Part shown: positions 1 through 10,238 of the stretch, piece by piece
Numbering within the stretch: position 1 is the first letter of the stretch
How the letters are laid out: every line of letters begins with the position of its first letter
From: Antrodiella citrinella
Taxonomy: Eukaryota; Basidiomycota; Agaricomycetes; Polyporales; Steccherinaceae
Length of the DNA stretch: 39,250 nucleotides
Direction: 5' to 3'
Assembly (NCBI GenBank): GCA_004802725.1
Contig: SGPM01000262.1
Coordinates: 1 to 39,250 of the forward strand
Translations under genes and position numbers: made by a program
The notes under the pieces: generated by a model
Told to the model about the DNA's origin: nothing
Seen by the model: only the letters and a program-made list of their open reading frames with translations
Database searches by the model: none

Positions 1-375
1 TAAACAGCATGCAACTGCGCCGAAATATGAATACATGATAGCACGAGGTTGGAATCTTACGGCGACTTGTAACCCCATCAAAATCATCACAGGCGTCTTA
101 TGATCGGCCGGAATCTTGCGTGGCTTCATAATTCCTGGGAGGTTTTTGCGATGCACGGAATATTGATTCGTTTCCATCCATCCTCTGCAGTGCACACCTT
201 GTCAAATATTCTCTCGAACTGCCGATCCCCATCGCGCTCTGTAGTGCAAAAACAGACCGATCTATGATACTTACCAGCATCTTACCGGCGGCTAGATGTT
301 GAGCAGAATATCCGCTCGGAGTGACCTGCTCTCACACGACCGCCTCGCTGGCACAGTCCTTTCTAAACTTACACC
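1..375. other. 5' flank of the M3 peptidase gene
   Basis: No gene is supported here. A short open frame on the minus strand (98-280) has no recognisable domain. The part just before 376 is presumably the promoter and 5' UTR of the peptidase gene; no clear TATA box is seen. Confidence 0.4.
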
Positions 376-3351
376 ATGTCACTGACCACCCGAGCAGGCT
401 CGGCCGTGGCGAGCACCATAATTCGGCATAGAACAGTGCTGGGTATTGGGGCGCTAGCAGCTGGGTTAGCGTTGGTGCACAGGACTGACGTCTCGCCGCT
501 CAGATGGCAGGCCGCCGAGTCCATGCGCCATATGGTCACGCTTCCTCCAAGAGTCGTTCCTTTCCTACATCGATCACAGTCCTCCCTCGCCGGCTTGTTC
601 TCCTCCATAACATCGATACACGATCCAGCCATGTCTGAGCTTGTTCCTCCTCAAACTACCCCCAAATGGACACATACCGCACAAGAGATCCTTGATTTGA
701 CCAAGGCCGCGATCGCGAAACACAAGGCGGTCGAGGACAAGGTCGCAGCCTTGTCCCCCGCGGAATCTAATTTCGTGTCGGTACGTCTCCCGAATTTCAT
801 ACCATGGCTATGTTCAATCTAATCCTGCCATGATCTAGGTCTTCGTGAGTGTTGTTCCTTGTTCTGCGTCAGATGTCAATCTCACTCGGGTGCAACCTAA
901 TCACAGCTTGCACTGAACGAGGCCGAAACCGACTTTGATCTTATCAACGACCCGCTCTCCTTCTACCAAAACGTCTCACCGTCCAAGGAACTTCGGGATG
1001 CCTCCAATGAAGCCGAGGTGCTTGTCCGGGATTATGGCGTCGACTCTTCCATGCGTCTTGACGTCTTTAGAGCTAAGCAAGCTGCCGAGGAGAATATCAA
1101 GAAAGCCGACACAACGCTGAACGCGGAAGAGCAACGGTTGGTCGAGAAGATGGTTTTAGATGGTACAAGGGCAGGTTTGGCACTACCTGAAGAGAAGAGG
1201 ACGAAACTCTCCACTTTGCAGAAGGAGTTGTCACAGATCTCATTAGAGTTCAGCGTACGTTGTCTTGAATTTTGTCGTGTGTTACCGCGACTGACGTGGT
1301 CCTACAGAAAAACTTCAACGAAGAGAAGGTCACCATACCATCGTTTTTTTGTGTGTGACGGGAGGAGCTTATGTCTTGATTAGGGAACTATCTCGTTCAC
1401 GCTGAAAGAACTCTGGGGTGTTCCCGAGGATGTCATTACTGGATACCCCAAGCGTAAGGAGAAGGGTGAAGAAGTCTATGACGTCACTTTCAAGACACCT
1501 GATATATTCCCGATCGTAAGCCTATCTCTCCGCAAATATCATTCACTCCTTTTGAAAATGCAACGCGTTCAGTTCAAATTCGCTGAGAAACCGACGACTC
1601 GTCAGCGTGCGTTCGAAGCATACGAAGACAGGCTGACAATCAATACCCCTCTCATGGAGAAGATGCTTGCCTTGCGTCGTCAGATCTCTGCTCTGCTTGG
1701 GTACGCTAACTGGGCGGATTACCGCACGGAAGTCAAGATGGTCAAGACAGGCCACAAGGTTCAGACGGTGAGTCGTATTCCATTATCCACCTTGCCCAAA
1801 GCTTGACCAGTATGACAGTTCTTGGCAGATCTCGAGCAGAAACTTCGACCCGTGGGTGTCAAGGAGCGTGATATTCTCCTCGCCCTTAAGAAGGAAGAGC
1901 ACGACAAACTTAAACTCGCCTTCGACGGTGAATTTTATATCTGGGACTACCGTTACTATGACAGTAGATTCGTTGAGAAGACTCTGGATTTGGACGATAT
2001 GAAAGTCAAGGAGTTCTTCCCCGTGGACAAAGTCGTACCCGCTATTCTCAACATCTATCAAACTCTACTCGGCGTGAAGTTCGTTGAGATCAAGGGCGAG
2101 ACGTGGCATCCGGAAGTGCAGCAGTTCGCGGTTTGGGAGAACGATGCGAAGGATGGAAAGGGCTTCCTTGGGTATTGTTACCTCGACCTTTTCCCTCGTG
2201 GCACGTACCCCCATTTGTGTTGTATGAGAAGTTCGACTTACCATTATGATCGTATGCAGAATCCAAGTACTCTCATGCAGCAGTCTGGGGTCTCCTTCCT
2301 GGTTTCACCCGTGCTGACGGCTCGCGGCACTACCCTCTTTGCGCTATGGTTGCCAACCTTGCAAAGCCTACTCCGAACAAGCCTGCACTGATGAGACACG
2401 ACGATGTCGTAACATTTTTCCACGAGATGGGACACGTCTTCCATGGGTTGCTGAGCAAGACGCAGTTCTCTCGTTTCCATGGTACGAGGGTGGCTAGAGA
2501 CTTCGTCGAAGCACCGTCGCAGATGCTGGAGAATTGGTATGTGTCTCTGACTTCCACTTTTGCACATGAGTTCGGGGGTTCTCATTACAGTATATCCGAC
2601 AGGTGTTGGGAGCCAAAGGTCCTTGAGAAGATGTCCAGCCATTACGAGACGAAGGAACCTCTTTCTGCTGAGTTGATTGAGAAGATCGTCAAGAGGTAAG
2701 CTTTCGCGTTGTTTGAATTACAAAGTCGACAAATCCTGAGAGATTGCTTTAGTCGATACGTCAACATCGGTTTATTCTCACTGCGTCAACTCTTCTTCGG
2801 CCAATTCGATATCAACGTGCACACTATGGAAGGTACGTCGTCTTGTCCAACCGGTCTTGGACCAGCCTTATCGTAGCTCTCAGGCTCCGCCGACTACACC
2901 TCGTTGTGGAATACTCTTCGGGAGTCAATATCCCTGGTGAAGGGCGGAAAGCTCACTGCCGGACAAGCAACCTTCAATCACATTGCAGGCGGATACGATG
3001 CCGGGTATTACGGGTGAGTAGACAGTCATCAATTTGACTACACGGGCATGACTGACAATGATCTGCAACGCCACAAGATACATGTACTCGCTCGTGTTTG
3101 CTGCGGATATGTACGCCACGGTCTTCAAAGCAGATCCATTAGATCCGGCGCGAGGCCAGCAATACAGGGACAAGATTCTACGTGTTGGTGGTAGCAGGGA
3201 CGACATTGACTCGCTGAAGGTAATCACTCCCATCTGTCCTATAGCGCAATTTACTCATGGCATTGTACAGGAGTTCCTCGGTCGTGAACCGAATGCGGAT
3301 GCGTTCATCAACGAGATCTTCGGTACAGGGGAAGGAAAGGCGTCACTGTAG
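376..3351 (+). CDS. M3-family zinc metallopeptidase (thimet oligopeptidase / saccharolysin type)
   Basis: This is a zinc-dependent oligopeptidase that would cleave short peptides left by proteasomal or mitochondrial proteolysis. The zinc motif HEMGH (2421-2435) is followed about 25 residues later by the family segment DFVEAPSQ, which carries the third ligand Glu. The C-terminal block with GGYDAGYYGYMYS is also typical of M3A enzymes. Exons read in frame: 376-780, 839-844, 907-1254, 1308-1328 and 1384 onward, then further exons to the stop at 3351. The intron 2201-2259 appears to start with GC, because that junction restores the family sequence FPRESKYSHAAVW. An 85-residue N-terminal extension contains a hydrophobic stretch after a basic start, which could be a mitochondrial or membrane-targeting signal. 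A second in-frame Met at 631 begins the part that aligns with cytosolic saccharolysin (Prd1). The gene looks intact. Confidence 0.9.
839..844 (+). other. 6-nt microexon in the M3 peptidase gene
   Basis: GTCTTC lies between an acceptor (ctag) and a donor (gtgagt). Both flanking introns are of usual size (58 and 62 nt). Including it gives Val-Phe and restores the family spacing F-x-x-V-[LF]-L-x-L at this place. Skipping it would also stay in frame, so this is an inference from family alignment. Confidence 0.6.
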
Positions 3352-3378
3352 AGATCTTTTTGCTGTTGGATATATTGC

Positions 3379-4000
3379 ATGGCTGCTGTACGATACGACA
3401 TTGACACATGGCGGAAGTAAACGAAGTGCTTCAAGTTGCCTATGATGGTAAATCCGATAGTGAGGGCATGCGTGCAAAAAGGGTGTGGCGACACCATAGA
3501 CCGCAACTCTTCCTGTTAATCTCGTGTTCTGTTTTTGCGTTCCTACTCTGGTTCTAGACCGTTTACTGTGATGTACAACGAGGACGATGTGAACGAGCTC
3601 GTCAAGATAGGCATCTCAGACAAGACGGCCCGCTTTGCTCTGCAGGTATTTCCTTCCCTCTTGCCCATCATCGCGTCGGAATCCCCAGAGAGATCAGCAC
3701 AATAACCACACCCTTGCCCTTTCTTCGCAGCAATCAGGAGGCGACGTTAACAGGGCGGCTGAATTTGTGAGTGTGTATTCTCTGGATCTGCACATCTCGT
3801 GTTCCAGTGCGAGGGGCTTGGCGGTGCACAGCCCATCTATCCGTGTCCACGTTCGAGTATATCAACATACAAGAATTCCAGTGCTACTTGCACGCGCCCA
3901 TTGCCATCCAGAGCTTTGGAAATAAACTTATCAATTCCTCGCACTCCCACAGGCACTTTCTGGGGAATCTGACAAGGCCGAGGTGAGCCACAGCTCTTGA
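3379..4000 (+). CDS. small UBA-domain protein, 69 aa, four exons
   Basis: Exons 3379-3416, 3558-3645, 3731-3766 and 3953-4000 join in one frame to give 69 residues ending in TGA. The core (residues about 20-57) reads like a ubiquitin-associated (UBA) three-helix domain: DDVNELVKIGISDKTAR, then ALQQSGGDVNRAAEF. The hallmarks are the hydrophobic-Gly loop after helix 1 and the G-DVNRAAEF third helix. Such domains bind ubiquitin or related proteins; no other domain is seen. Exons 2 and 3, with their phase-0 junction, are the best supported part. The first exon (141-nt intron) and the last (186-nt intron) are less certain, because those introns are longer than others here. An alternative start is the Met codon at 3573. 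It lies 27 bp past the peptidase stop and ends 57 bp before the next start. Confidence 0.6.
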
Positions 4001-4057
4001 TACCAAACCTCCTCTCCATCTTCCACTTCCACCTCCCACACCTCGCCACCCGCGCAC

Positions 4058-6273
4058 ATGGCGGATCGCACGAACTCGAAGGGCGACGGGGCCCCTTCCA
4101 AACGCCGCTGGATAGTAGGACGGAGCAAGGACAAGGACAAGGATACGACCACGGCATCGCCCAGTCTCCCCGTACCGCAGGAAGGTCGGGAGCTGTCCTA
4201 CGACCACCCTCTCAACGTATTTCCACCCTCCTCGACGAGCTCCTCCTTGTTCTCGCCGTCTGCTATCAACATCATATCGCCATCACCAACCACTAGCACG
4301 GGCGCCCCGCCGTCGCGTTCCTCCTCTACTGCGTCGCTGAACTCGCTCGCTTCGCCGTCAAGACCGACCACCCCCAAACGTGGATCGTTTTCTTCTTTGC
4401 TGACCAAGGATGAACTTGACCAACAGGCTTCAAAGATCATTCTCAATGCCCTCGAGCGTACGAACTCGGCTCAGACGGGCTCCCTCAAGAGTCCTACCAA
4501 CTCGGAGTCGAGGGCGTCTGGGTCGTTCTCCAAGAGGTCCTTGACGTCGATGATGGGAGGATTGTCTGCGCTGTCTCTCACCAGGAGTCATGATGAGAAA
4601 GAAAGAGGACGCTCAGAGAAGAAGGACAAGGATAAAGCGAGTGGTCGGTCGTCCTCATTCTCGGGCACCCAGGACGACGATGGGGACGCTTCCAGCGTCC
4701 GGGCCCGCAGCCAGTCCCCATTCCGCCTGCGCAACCGTCCCCGGAGAGATTCGTCCCCCGCTGTCGAAGCTCTATCCCACTCTGATGTCGAATCTGACGC
4801 CGAGGTATCCCGCATACGGCCCCGGAACGCGTTTTCGCTCGGCGGAGACGATGACTCGGAAGCAGAGGGTGAGATGGAGGACGATGGATCTGACTCGGAC
4901 TCGGAGCCTTGGAGCGAGGCAGACGATGTGGATCCTATTACTAGCCGGAACACGGAGCGCAACGCGCTCATACCGGCCGACGCTGTCGACGTCGACACCG
5001 CAGACGTCCCGGACCCCTTGGGTGAGGGAGTCAATGTGGTTATCGCACCGGAACCGTACTTCCCGTCTACGCTAAACGCCACGGGATCACGCAACCCGCG
5101 CCGACGCAAGTCGCGTCCTCATGATTTGTTGCATCTTGATACGTCCAGACCTGTTTTCCAGAGAGATCGTTGCACCATTACTCTGACCCATGGCAACCCC
5201 ACGGGTATCGCGGAGCAGGGTTCGAGGCGGAACAAGCGATACGTACTTGCTAGTGATTTGAGTGAAGAGAGTCGATATGCATTGGAATGGAGTATTGGCA
5301 CGGTGCTCCGAGATGGAGATGAGCTGTGAGTGAATACAGCATATGCCTTTGTTTCCTTGTGATGTTGATTTGCGTCTGAACACCCTAGGCTCATCGTCAC
5401 CGTGGTTGAGAACGAAACGAAAGGTGAAGACTACTTGTACTCATCTATATGGCCTATACTCATACCTTGTTCTCGTTCAGTGGATCCTATTATTCCAAAC
5501 CCATCGGATCGTACGGCCAAATTGCGCAGTCAACAAGAGGTTTGTTGTCTCGTACCTCTCGTCCTTAATGTCGTAGCTCATGACCTTGTATTGTTTGACA
5601 GCGTCAAGCCTTGGCCTACATCCTTGTGAGGCAGGCTACCAGCTTGTTGCAACGCACGCGACTGCACGTCACTATAGCATGTCAGGCATGGAATGCTAAA
5701 AATAGTCGACATATGCTATTGGGTGAGTGTAAAGGCTAAAGCTTGTTTTCTTTTGCTGTCCTCTCCTTGTCTGATACGATGTGGTCCTTCTCTCGCAGAT
5801 ATCGTGGATTATGTTGAGCCTAGTATGCTTATTGTCGGATCTCGAGGTCTCGGTAACTTGAAAGGGTCAGTGTTTTATACCTTTTAGCAGAACGACATGA
5901 ACTGTCTATGCTCACAATTTTTCATTCTGTCAGAATTCTCTTGGGATCTACATCGCATTACCTGATCCAGAAATGCTCGGTCCCCGTGATGGTCGCGCGC
6001 CGCAGACTGAAACGCCCTCCCCGTCGTTCGGCCCACCTGGCCACGCACCGCGCCCGTGTCTCCCTCGCTCAAGCTGGTATTGACCGTGTCGCAGCCAAGG
6101 TCGATCAGGACGTCGCCGTCATGCGTGATCAGATCGCACATGAAGACGAGAGGAGAGACGAACATATGACCACCGCGCAGGAGCAAGAGCAAGAGGACGA
6201 TGACGACGTCGATACCGAGGTGGAGGGAGAGGCTGGGCCGAGCCACCAGCTTGGGCGCAAGGTCGCTGGCTGA
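4058..6273 (+). CDS. universal stress protein (UspA) domain protein with long disordered N-terminus, about 629 aa
   Basis: Exons 4058-5325, 5389-5423, 5481-5539, 5602-5722, 5799-5865 and 5934-6273 join in frame to about 629 residues. The first 380 or so residues are low-complexity, rich in Ser, Asp, Glu and Arg, and include a Lys-Asp repeat near residue 25. The Usp domain then starts at RYVLASDLSEESRYALEW and ends with the nucleotide-binding signature G-x2-G-x9-G-S, split across the last intron (GSRG, then GILLGS). The final 80 residues are charged and probably helical, with acidic runs. Fungal Usp proteins of this shape are linked to stress responses and possible ATP binding; the exact role is unknown. 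No missing key residue is seen. Confidence 0.85.
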
Positions 6274-6597
6274 ATGTGCGAACGATGAATGGCTGAGCTC
6301 TTTATGAGCGGTTTAGGATTGTCTTTGGGTGGTTTCACAAGTTATGAATACTCAGACCGTACGGTACGTTGTTGGGGCGTGGCGTGAGGATCCAAATAAT
6401 ACGAGAAGAACCAATGCTGTAGTATGTATGTTTTGTTCCCGCCTTGTGCGCGATACGGTGTCATTAGGAGAAGAATAAAGTATTGAGCTACTACTGTGGA
6501 TGTCTATAGATATAAAGCAAAAGGTATGCATTCCATGAAGGATGTGAATGAGCTGGGATGATAGATGTGATGTATGCGATAGGGGACATCAACGCCA
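6274..6597. other. intergenic region between two convergent genes
   Basis: A 324-bp stretch between the stops of the stress-protein gene (+) and PET127 (-). It contains an AATAAA at 6474-6479 that could serve the plus-strand gene. No coding exon is seen. Confidence 0.5.
6474..6479 (+). terminator. candidate polyadenylation signal AATAAA
   Basis: A canonical AATAAA about 200 bp after the stop of the stress-protein gene. Fungal 3' ends tolerate many variants, so this is only a candidate. Confidence 0.3.
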
Positions 6598-9500
6598 CTA
6601 TGGCGCATTACCATTACTAGGGGATTGGGGTCGCGAGACTCGGCGAATGAGAGATGCCTTGAGACTTGCAGTTTGTGCATGAATCCATGTTCCCTTCTTT
6701 AGTTGCTTGGTATTGAGAATCATGAGGTCTGATATATCGATCGCAGGAGGGGAACCGAGTTGATGCGGCCTTGCAACTTCAGTACTCGCGCGTCCGTCGC
6801 GTTTTGAGGGTTGAGAATGTTGAGAGGATGTCGCGGGCACAGTTTCCTGGGGTGTGGTGGCTTGCCGCCGAGGACCGGGTCTTTGGCGCGCGGATTTTTG
6901 GGCCGAATCAGCTTTCTTTGCCTGAGATGTCCAACGGACTGTCTTAACCTGCGAGAGGGCATCCTGAGGTGCAGTGGTCTTGCGAGGTTTAGTGGTTTGC
7001 ACAGTCTCGGTAGCAGCATCCTGAGACAGACGCATCTTCATTTTGTCGTACATAAGTGCGGCCGCTGCGTAGGGCATATCGCGCAAGAGTTTGATTGCAA
7101 GTTCGTCCCTGGCACGGACTAAATCCTGGAACGACGGCGGCGACGATTGCACAGCGTCCCACGGGTCATATTTGGCCTTTTGATACCGCAAAAACGTCGT
7201 GTTCGAGGGCTCACGCTGGAGACGGAGTTGTCTGGGCTTTGTTGACCGCACGAGAGATGAGTGGGTCTCGGGGACAGCGGCGTCAGCGGCCTCCTCCGAT
7301 AGCGCGAGACCTTCGTCAATGACGTCCTGCTCCCAGTCCTCCAACTGCTGCTCATCGTCCCTTTGCGTCCAGATGACCACCTTCTTCCCCCTGTCTTCCT
7401 TCCGCATCCGCATGGTATCCTCAGCCCCTTTTCTGGACCGTCGTCGGATATTGTTAATGAACGAATTAGTTGCCGATATCTTGCTCGGGTCAAATGCAGT
7501 CTTTTGGGCTTGACCAGTCCCCATACCGGTAGACCATAGCTCCTCCATCTGTTCGAGAGTCGTATCCGAAGGAAGAGGCAAAAAGCGCTCCTTCGTGAGA
7601 GCGAAGCCATGGTGACGAGCACGTATCTCGCTGTATGGCTCGTCAACATGATTGATACTATACGTGATGTTCCCTACAGTACTGTTAGCGCGTAGCTCCG
7701 AAAAGCAACTCGTCAGACACGTACATTGGAATGTGTCCTCCAGTTCATTGACCACGTCCTCAATTAAGCGGCCGTCCACCCGATTCTCTACGACGATGTC
7801 GAGCTGGACGATAGGCTTCTCTTCACCTTCGGTGCTAGGTTCCCAGTGAGTGGGCTCCACGAAAACGTGCATCACTTGGCCGTCGTCGGCGGTTTTCCAC
7901 AAGCATGATACAGTCTATGCAGTCACGTTCAGCGTCTTACTACCAGTGATGTGAACAGAGGACATACTTGCTGAGGGAAGCAGGCAACCACTTCTGTGTT
8001 AATGGCTTCCAACATGCTGACACAGCCTGTAAATATATCCTGACCGACAGCACTGTTTCCGTAGAGTGCTTCGTCCATCTCTTCCAGAGATATGTACTGG
8101 AATCCAAAAACCTGAGCAGTATTATGATACGCGACCATAACACCATCCATGTTCCCAATCCGTGCTTGCATGCTGGAGAAGAAAAACAGGTGTCAAGACA
8201 ATGAAGATTTATGAAAGGACTACACATACCTGTACTTGAGGAATGCGCTCCTTATCAGGTCGTGATACTCGCTTTCGAAACTCTCGTATCGTCCGAAGAG
8301 TGTTCTCAGAAGATAGCCTGAGCCTTCCTGCATCCAAATCATGTCATCAGCAAGATGTAAGTCGTCTGCAGGTTCAGATGGCGAACCTCGACGTTCAGCG
8401 GATCAATGCGCAATGGTTTTGCGGCTCGCGTCTTGATATCAAATACACCAGTCCCCGGTAAACGATTGTCTTGACAATCAAGTTGAGAGCGCATCATGTA
8501 ATTGCCGTACTGTCAAAATACAAGGGCAAGATGAGTATTTGTGCCTAATGTGTCGAATTGAAAGATATGCGAACCTTTGCATAACGATATGCTTCGCGTC
8601 GAGGATCGGAATCCGGCTCAAGAGGTGCGTCACGTAAGAAGGTTTGGAATTCAGCCTTGGGGACTGTGAAGAATTTCTCCAGCATTGTGCCCTGATTGCG
8701 GAGTCGTTCGGTAGCTGCATTTGATCTAGTATAGCCAAGGAGAACGTACCATATAACTCAAGACCATTGTACCATCCGAATCTAATGAAGAGTCGGCATC
8801 CGTCAGGTATACGCCGTCACGGTAGTTTAAGATTACAGCAGCCGGTAACCGCTGGCCATATGAGAATGTAGGATCCTGGCTGAAAATAAGTATCATCTTA
8901 TACTCTGCGGCGTGGTTTCACGTACAAGATGTGCGAAGGCACTCGAAAGGCGAGAGAAATTCAATGGATGGAACCGTGATAATAGCATGTATATGTGACT
9001 AAGTGTGCCAGTCAGTGAGGAGGTCGATCCAGCGAACTTGCAATTCTCCCGGACAGTCGCCTCGAAGAGGGTCTAAGGAATCTGTGATTGAGTACATTTT
9101 GTCTCTTTACAAGCGGCAGACCACGCACAGCATCCTTTGAGCTCCTGATAAAGCCAGTCACCCTGTCAAAATCGAACGTGGAGAGTTTGGGTACCCCTTG
9201 AAGCCATGGCGAGAAATTGTAGACCCTAGATCGTGGGTCACGTATCCAGTGAACTCCAGGACTAAACGACATTCGGTTTAGTGATAGAGGTGAGGCAACA
9301 AGAATAAGATAGTTGCTACTTGAAAAGTACACGATCAAGGCCATGCGCTAGCTTGGCTACTGGGCGTGACGGCTGGAGAGGTTTAATGTCTGCATGATAC
9401 GATTAACGACTAAGTCAAACAGAATAAGGGATGAACTTGCCTTGGCCGTTGAAGTTGTACACGACGTCAATAGCACCTGATATCTTCTTGCTATACGGTG

Positions 9501-9816
9501 TATCCAAGATGGCGGTTGGCCGATGTGGTGGGACCTCTGGCGAGAACTGAGTTTCAGGTTCTAATGAGTCAGACCATTCGCTGGTAGCATTTACGGGCCA
9601 TGTCGCCGTCAACGCGTCCAGTGGTTGTTGTTCCGTGACGGTATCATATAGAGTTCGGAACTGCTGTAACGAGACGGGTGACGGCGGTCTCTCTTCCTCC
9701 TTTGGAGCAGACGAGACATTGCAATTGTTCTGCGAGATATACCGAGAACCAAATGACAGTGTCGCACGCCTTGCCCTGGAAGTAGCTCTTAAAATTAAGG
9801 CCGCATGAGTCGTCAT
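6598..9816 (-). CDS. PET127: Pet127-like mitochondrial RNA-processing protein
   Basis: In yeast Pet127 is a mitochondrial protein needed for 5' processing and turnover of mitochondrial RNAs; the family has been placed in the PD-(D/E)XK nuclease superfamily. The N-terminus (from 9816) is rich in Arg and hydroxylated residues, like a mitochondrial presequence. Diagnostic blocks follow in order: KLAHGLDRVLF, PGVHWIRDPRSRVYNFSPWL, FDFDRVTGFIRSSKDA, the segment RSQLDCQDNRLPGTG with FDIKTRA (candidate catalytic D...K), and a core ending near FVEPTHWEPS. After that comes a long basic, low-complexity tail of roughly 300 residues. The first exons are 9441-9816 and 9320-9389; the intron between them begins with GC (GCAAGT). 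An in-frame 54-nt intron lies near 7670-7725. The exact ends of the middle exons were not all fixed. Confidence 0.82.
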
Positions 9817-10238
9817 GAGAGGAGTGGTCGTCTGAGCCTGGAAACTATATGATTTATAGTTTGGGAGGAGGTCGTTCGGCCTACTTTAGATTTGTTCAGC
9901 AGTCACTACCTGAGCTCGACCTGGGAGCAGATGGTGCTCACCAGAATCAATCCCAATACCCCTCAATCAGTCCCTCTCCTAAATCTCCAGTCGTGGGTCG
10001 TGGCACAGCAAGAACCTGTCTAGAGGGCCAGAAGGTAGAATGAAGGCAAGACAAGTCGTGAATCGTCAACGCTGTCCCATAGACGCTGGATCGGAAGCGG
10101 TCTGATCGGGGTTGTGGCCGTACTAATACTAACTGAGGTATGAATCTCTTTCCTTGACCATACCTTTACATTGAATTCGCGTCTTTTCTGAAAAACAGCA
10201 TCTATTATTCTACTGCATTTACAAGAGAATATTGACCT
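9817..10238. other. divergent promoter region PET127 / ARL8
   Basis: A 422-bp region shared by two genes that start in opposite directions. A short plus-strand open frame at 9849-10043 has no recognisable domain and lies where promoters and 5' UTRs are expected. Confidence 0.45.

Noticed and set aside
98..280. A 60-residue minus-strand open frame near the left edge
   Set aside because: Too short, with no motif; could be chance in a promoter region.
4128..4147. Repeat of GGACAA units
   Set aside because: It lies in coding sequence and simply codes a Lys-Asp run; it is not a separate element.
4588..5109. A 173-residue minus-strand open frame
   Set aside because: It is the antisense of the Ser/Asp-rich leader of the stress-protein gene; its composition mirrors that sequence and it has no motif of its own.
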